From the NCBI GenBank assembly GCA_948099385.1, contig CANUEZ040000020.1:11053501-11117500 (forward strand): a DNA stretch of 64,000 bases. Direction: 5' to 3'. Positions 59,350-64,000 of this stretch are shown here, one piece after another. Each line of letters begins with the position of its first letter. Within the stretch, counting starts at the first letter, position 1. This stretch comes from Fasciola hepatica (Eukaryota; Platyhelminthes; Trematoda; Plagiorchiida; Fasciolidae). The position numbers and the translations under genes are program-made. The notes beneath the pieces are model-generated. The model saw nothing but the letters and a program-made list of their open reading frames with translations. It was not told the DNA's origin and did not search any database.

Positions 59350-60727
59350 TCACCTTGGTTTTGAAACTGGACAGTAGCTAGACAGATGTCCACAATTGAG
59401 ACACGAAAAACAAGCCTTGATTTCTTTAACTAAAGCCCAACGACCGAGTATATCGCGAGACGGGAATCGCTGACATTCCTCAAGTGCGTGTATTCCATTA
59501 CATACAGAGCACCAATTGGCTGCGACCAACAAAGTGCTACCCTGTTTTGGCGTGAACAGTGTCGCCCCTGGATGCGGTTTTGTGCACAATTCCTCCAACT
59601 GGATGACCGCGAAGACCCTTGAGTCTTGCTATTGGCAGCCGGTTTGCTAAACCAACTTTGAGCAATCCTTGCCTAACGAGACACCAAGTGCTGCAGATTT
59701 TGAAAAATGGGTTCATCTCTTCTTCTCAAGATACCATCAACGGTCTTAGCCCACAAATCCTGGAGACGCGTTGGTGGCACTCGAGCAATCCATTCCATGG
59801 CCTGCAGTGAGTTGGGGCCTGACATGCAGTTCATCTGTGTGATGGCAACTTCACAGTTCAGCATTTTCAACGACAACTTGAACAGGGCATTCGAGTCTTC
59901 CACCAGAGACTTCAAACCTTGCAGTACGCCGTCAATCAGTGAACGAGCCACTACATGATCTTGTCCATGCAGATCCTTTAGGATTTCCCCAGCCCCATTG
60001 CGTGCCAGTGTTAGAGGTAACATAACACATTCGGCAACTGCATCCCTTGCTTGTTCCTTGCAGTAGTGCATCGAATGAAGAAAGCGCTGGCCATCGTCTC
60101 GAACCCTACTTTCGAAGTAATATTCAAACTGTTTCACAAACCCCCCAGTACGTTGACCAGCAGCCCGAAAATGCCTACAGTTCCACTCTGGGTAAATCCA
60201 AGCGATAACCCACTGCAGGTTCCTCCATTGGAACCACGAATGTTGTTCATAATGCATCATTCTGAACGTGGCAATCACCTAAGTAGCGAGAAAGAGGTTT
60301 ACTGACCATTACTCCACCCTTGACTTCATCTCTGTTGACTAGGTTTTCTTCATCTTCAGCGAGTGCCAAAAGCAGTTTCGCCATTTTCATCCCATTCCTC
60401 ACCTCGAGCAGCTTTAGTTACTTATCTAACTCTAATAGTTCTGCAGCCTGCTTCTCCTCCAACTCAGCTAATAATGGATCCGCTCTAGCTCCATGGGAAA
60501 CCGAGCTACTCCTAGAACAGCCTGATATACTAAAGCCTGAGCAAGAAACATGACCAACACCTACGGGCAAAAGGGTTTGGTTCACCTGCAGGGTGTTGTC
60601 CTTTGATTCGGAGCGGTTTGCCGAATTGCTGCGTAAATCCATAACTAATCTGTTGCCGAGGATATGGAGCACTGTAAAGTCCAGCCACCGGAAAGTTCGA
60701 GCGACGCGTGGCAACCAATTTAGACAC
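59350..60727 (-). pseudogene. BEL/Pao gag remnant with CCHC zinc knuckles
   Basis: Gag forms the particle and binds RNA. A plausible N terminus begins at the ATG at 60,725-60,727 (MSKLVATRRSNFPVAGLYS). A frame change then leads into a Glu/Leu-rich coiled-coil segment (ELEEKQAAELLELDK near 60,420-60,460). The 201-codon frame 59,673-60,278 is the gag core, with FVKQFEYYFESRVRDDGQRF, LHSMHYCKEQARDAVAEC, HGQDHVVARSLIDGVLQGLK and LNCEVAITQMNCMSG. After a stop, 59,350-59,598 gives WCSVCNGIHALEECQRF and CFSCLNCGHLSSYCPVSK, two Cys/His knuckles typical of BEL gag. It is in order with the pol domains downstream on the same strand. Confidence 0.88.
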
Positions 60728-60850
60728 ATTTCAAAACAAAGTCGATTTCAAATAGCTACGATACTATGTACAACAAAACAAACAATTTTACAATAATCAA
60801 ACCTCAATCGCGTTCCTTCTGGGCTCTTGCGCTCCAAATTGAACAACAAA

Positions 60851-62347
60851 TCAACAACTTCAGCTGAATTACAGCAAGAGGTTAAATAGAGAAGATGAGA
60901 TTACCGAATACAGTCAAAACGGAGTTCAAGCTGAGCGACTCACGCTCGAGACAACGGTGGAAGTACAGTTTGAGACAAAGATTTAGAGCAAAATCAAACA
61001 ATCGGAGTTCCGGCAAAGATAGTTCATACGAAAGAAAAATGTCGTTTGTACCCCGGATGCTAATGCATTGAACGGGGTAACCTGAACTCTCTCACACCGT
61101 GTTTATCGTAGATCACATAAAATTACATAACTGCAAATGACCTAATTCAAAGCTGGCAACCAAGAACAACAGTACAGAAGGTTATCCGATAAATTGGGAC
61201 ATTGCGGTCACTCCGCAAGCAGTCAAGCGAAACCGTGGAGCTGCGCGGTCACGGTACAGAAGCTTTCGGACTTGCATGACGTAGTAGCTTCAGTCACAGG
61301 ATGAGAAAATAATTTCTAATTAGAATATAAATTTTGTATAACCCAGGGCTTCAAGAACATGAAATTACAAATAGTAGCAGTTGAAAATGACAAAAGCGAT
61401 ATGTTCTGAGGTGAACGGATGAACCTGGGAATAATCTTGTCAATGCCATACACGTGTTCTGTGGTCTAACGGTTTAGGGCGTAAACAGCGGGACTGAGGC
61501 CAGGAGAATGAGCCTCTGGTGGGCAGCTTTTACGCGTGAGTAAAAAGCTCGGAAAATATTTCTTACAATGGTAATATACAGTCGTGGAACAACGGAGTCA
61601 GGAACGTGAACGTAGAATGCTTGTACGCCATACATTATAAAGAGACAATTCTCAGCTGCCTCTGTACATTAGAAGCGGGGAATCAGATCATGAATATTTG
61701 AGATTTATGACGCGTGTACAAGCTACTCAAGAGTAGGACAAATGAGAATGTCATCCGAGCCCGAATCACAAAAACGTATTTCACACAGGGTGTACATTAT
61801 TCCGGGAAATCGAAAAAACGTAGAGCTTGCTTGGAAGAATGTAATTAAACGGTCATAGTAATGAAGACCATGAATAACGAAAGTTGATTCGTACCTGTTT
61901 ATTTTTGTGTGCACTAACTTTCACCTTGGGGCACGTGCTAGCGCCTTCAGGTTCGTAAGTTAGCTGAGCTAAAAGTGCGGAGTCTGAGAAGAAAGCTTGA
62001 GCATTACCGGTGGAACCCAGAATGGAAATCTCAGAAACACATGGTTAAGGTGGTAGAAACACTAAATCCAATAAACTGCTCCAACAAACATGAAAGACGG
62101 TTAGCATGTGAAGCTCTATCTTGCTGAAACAAAGCAGGCCATTCGAGCCGGCAAAACTCCAGTGCTCTCTGAAATTCGATCTGAACTGACCATACAGCAA
62201 CCTGATTGAAGTGTAAACTACCACTACGACCAATAATGTGTTGCTCTACTGACACATGCGAATAATGCACCTATACAACCAGCAGTTGGACTAAGCACTA
62301 GCGAACGAACACTGCACGTGTAGGCAATGGGGTTGTGAACAATAATG
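60851..62347. other. no gene recognised; expected site of a BEL 5' LTR
   Basis: Directly upstream (in element direction) of the BEL gag, so a 5' LTR would lie here, but I could not define its ends. A tRNA-like string is discussed in the findings. Otherwise there is no domain or RNA gene I can support. Confidence 0.35.
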
Positions 62348-62478
62348 CCCGGTTTCGGCCGGGTGAAACCACCCTTAAACCTGCTGCGAACGGGTTGGGT
62401 TTCGGCTGGGTTCGGAACGGGCTCGGGCTGGGTTTCATTACAGGCCGCACCATACCCAGAACTGCCGGGCTAAAGCTG
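62348..62478. repeat. GC-rich interspersed repeat, copy 3
   Basis: Block of CGGTTTCGGCCGGGTGAAA, GGGTTTCGGCTGGGTTCGG and GGGCTCGGGCTGGGTTTC words in AT-richer DNA. It resembles copies 1 and 2 in word content. The minus-strand frame across it (62,298-62,687) is a composition artefact. Confidence 0.55.
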
Positions 62479-63714
62479 GACTGAAAAAGGGATAAAAAGG
62501 CTCGTAACTTGTGTCCTGGGGGATGGCACAGAATTTCGTAAAATTTTACGAATACCAGAAAAGGGATCACGTTCCCAATAAAGGTCTGCCTTACGTTAAC
62601 GGCATCCCAGGCAGCACAATAGCCAGCTCTTTTGGGCGTATATCGTGACAAATTTGGGCTAAAATGACTCCCGACTCCTGCCCTCAATGACTGTACGGAG
62701 TTCAGTGGAATTTCAAAGGAAGTATGACCATAAATGTATCAAAATAATTATCACCATACATCTGCAAAAGTAAAACAGCACATTCGGTTTCACTGAGTGC
62801 CTCAGGAACCGGGCCGTGCTGTACTATTTTTTAGTCTCTATTAGTGAGCAGGTAGAAGGCGGCCATTTCGTCGTACGACGAACGTAAGCGTAGTATCTTG
62901 TAGTACGCTTACTGGGCTTCAGCTGATGAAATCCTTTTCCTGTTTTGCATATTGTCCCCTTGCAACCTCCGCGGAAAGCTCCGGTCTCGCACGTTACTCT
63001 GTTGATAGGATACGCTGTTCAGTTTTTCTATGAAGAGAAGAGCCTCATCGCTCGTAGGGGTAACTGATGTGCATTGTCATTTCTTATTGTAGATCCAATA
63101 TATTGTTGCCTATATGCATATATAGTCCTCCCTACCTATATACGTATACATGTACACACGCATGTATGTCTGGGACCTGTAAGTAGTTGTTTTTAGTGTC
63201 GTTTTTAAGTTCGTGCCATAAGAAGTACTAATCGCTGTGTAAACGAGGCAATTAATCTTCAGATACTGGAAGTCAGATTGCACTGTAACGCGTGATGGGA
63301 TTGCGCCGCATCTTGACGCCAACATGGGTGGAGACAAGGCTGCTGGCGGACGCCTGTAAAAAGGGACAGAGGGTGCTGGAGACGACGAGAATGAATAAAG
63401 AACGATCATACTGGATTGAATAGAAGCGACTCAAGCAAAGCTGCTGAGTCACAGGTGGAAATACGCACCTTCAAGTTGTAACTTCTATGTGGGAGGAACT
63501 TAGGCTCAAAACTTTCTTGGCAGTCATTGACAATGCCGCACAAATGAACCGGTTTTTCCAGCTTGTAGCCAGGTGTACGCCGATAGAAAACACAAGTTAC
63601 TGAATCCTATCGGCAGCTGAATATGAGCTAAACGCACATAGTTCATGTATTGTCTTCCCGTCTTCTCTGTTTTCGGCCAACGCACTCCACCTTCCTAGAA
63701 ACCATACCTGGAAA
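62479..63714. other. no gene recognised
   Basis: Contains AT-rich stretches (63,110-63,180, TATATACG/TACATG words) and, at 63,385-63,410, AGAATGAATAAAGAACGATC, which looks like the 3' tail of a LINE (compare the AATGAA tail near 37,690). No coding match is seen upstream of it. Confidence 0.35.
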
Positions 63715-63939
63715 ATGAACACGAGGAAAAGTCACGAACCCACGGATTCTCCAACATTCCCCTGCAGTTCCGCTGAGTGCTCAAAAGAAGTGGAGAAAGG
63801 AGTATGCCGTGATATCTGTGACCCTTGGTTTAGTCAGAAATGCAGCAGACGTGCTGCTGAATCATTTGGATCTTATCTGAACACCCGTGGGCTGGTGAAG
63901 GTGTGCACAGAATGTAGTAAGTCAAGCAAAAGTCAATGA
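63715..63939 (+). pseudogene. CR1-type LINE ORF1 start with PHD-like zinc finger
   Basis: A 74-codon frame encodes a Cys-rich finger: Cys17, Cys22, Cys31, Cys35, Cys43, Cys64 and Cys67, with the core VCRDICDPWFSQKCS and the end LVKVCTECSKSSKSQ. This matches the PHD-like finger at the start of ORF1 in some CR1 elements (C--C, WFH-KC, V-CTEC). The conserved His three residues before Cys43 reads as Ser40, so zinc binding is probably impaired. The stop at 63,937 comes right after the finger, earlier than an ORF1 should end, and the element would continue beyond the window edge. No ORF2 is visible in the remaining 60 bases. Confidence 0.65.
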
Positions 63940-64000
63940 AAGTGTCTTCATCATATCAGAAAAACACTGACACTGGTAATAAACCAGTTACTTGCACGAG

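Larger units (their letters stand above)
55200..60850 (-). mobile_element. BEL/Pao LTR retrotransposon, gag-pol nearly complete but decayed
   Basis: From 60,727 down to about 55,200 the minus strand carries gag (coiled coil, gag core, CCHC knuckles), aspartic protease, RT, RNase H and integrase with its C-terminal domain, in the order diagnostic of BEL/Pao. The coding length of about 5.5 kb is as expected for a complete element. Each domain is clear, but the polyprotein is split by many frameshifts and stops, and the RT catalytic box is altered. I could not identify long terminal repeats: the 3' side runs directly into the LINE ORF1 near 55,110, and no matching repeat of the DNA upstream of 60,850 was seen. 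Confidence 0.88.

Noticed and set aside
62298..62687. 129-codon minus-strand frame
   Set aside because: It crosses the third GC-rich repeat block, and its composition explains the frame.
1..64000. CRISPR arrays, rRNA genes, bacterial promoters or operons
   Set aside because: No regularly spaced direct repeats, no rRNA-like sequence and no compact coding layout; the window is eukaryotic repeat DNA.

Overview
The window looks like repeat-rich, gene-poor DNA from an animal, most likely a parasitic flatworm (tapeworm or fluke). That guess rests on the mix of CR1/Jockey-like LINEs, a BEL/Pao element and a Gypsy gag fragment of a type I associate with flatworm repeats; I cannot name a species. I see no complete host gene, no bacterial-style operon, no rRNA or convincing tRNA, and no CRISPR array. 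Nearly everything with protein signal is a decayed retroelement that can be read only by jumping frames and passing stop codons. Most open frames in the window are chance frames in low-complexity DNA or shadows of these remnants.

Layout. 0.6-2.3 kb: LINE remnant (+) with reverse transcriptase (RT) and C-terminal tail. 3.1-4.7 kb: Gypsy gag and aspartic-protease remnants (+). The protease end lies in an inverted duplication with arms at 4.09-4.50 and 5.42-5.83 kb and an (AT)13 run in the loop. 8.4-10.1 kb: LINE (+). 11.5-12.8 kb: LINE (-). 15.0-16.4 kb: LINE (+). 19.4-27.1 kb: a long strand-asymmetric tract, pyrimidine-rich on the + strand to about 22.05 kb and purine-rich after it. It holds diverged copies of one repeat and a nearly perfect long inverted repeat (20.08-20.55 / 22.50-22.98 kb). 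28.2-31.8 kb: two head-to-tail LINE copies (-). 35.6-37.7 kb and 40.1-42.7 kb: two LINEs (+). 46.2-46.8 kb: RT piece (-). 51.1-55.1 kb: CR1-like LINE (-) with ORF1, endonuclease, RT and tail. 55.2-60.7 kb: BEL/Pao element (-) with gag, zinc knuckles, protease, RT, RNase H and integrase in canonical order. 63.7 kb to the end: start of another CR1-type ORF1 with a PHD-like finger (+).

The LINE 5' end abuts the BEL 3' end at about 55.1-55.2 kb, in the same orientation. A GC-rich interspersed repeat built from CCGG/GGGTTTCGG words recurs at about 35.0, 43.9 and 62.4 kb. The parts do not form a pathway. The window reads as layered insertion and decay, and the structural oddities (two long inverted repeats, the strand-composition switch, the GC-rich repeat) are its most notable content. 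Boundaries of decayed elements are approximate to about 50-150 bases.
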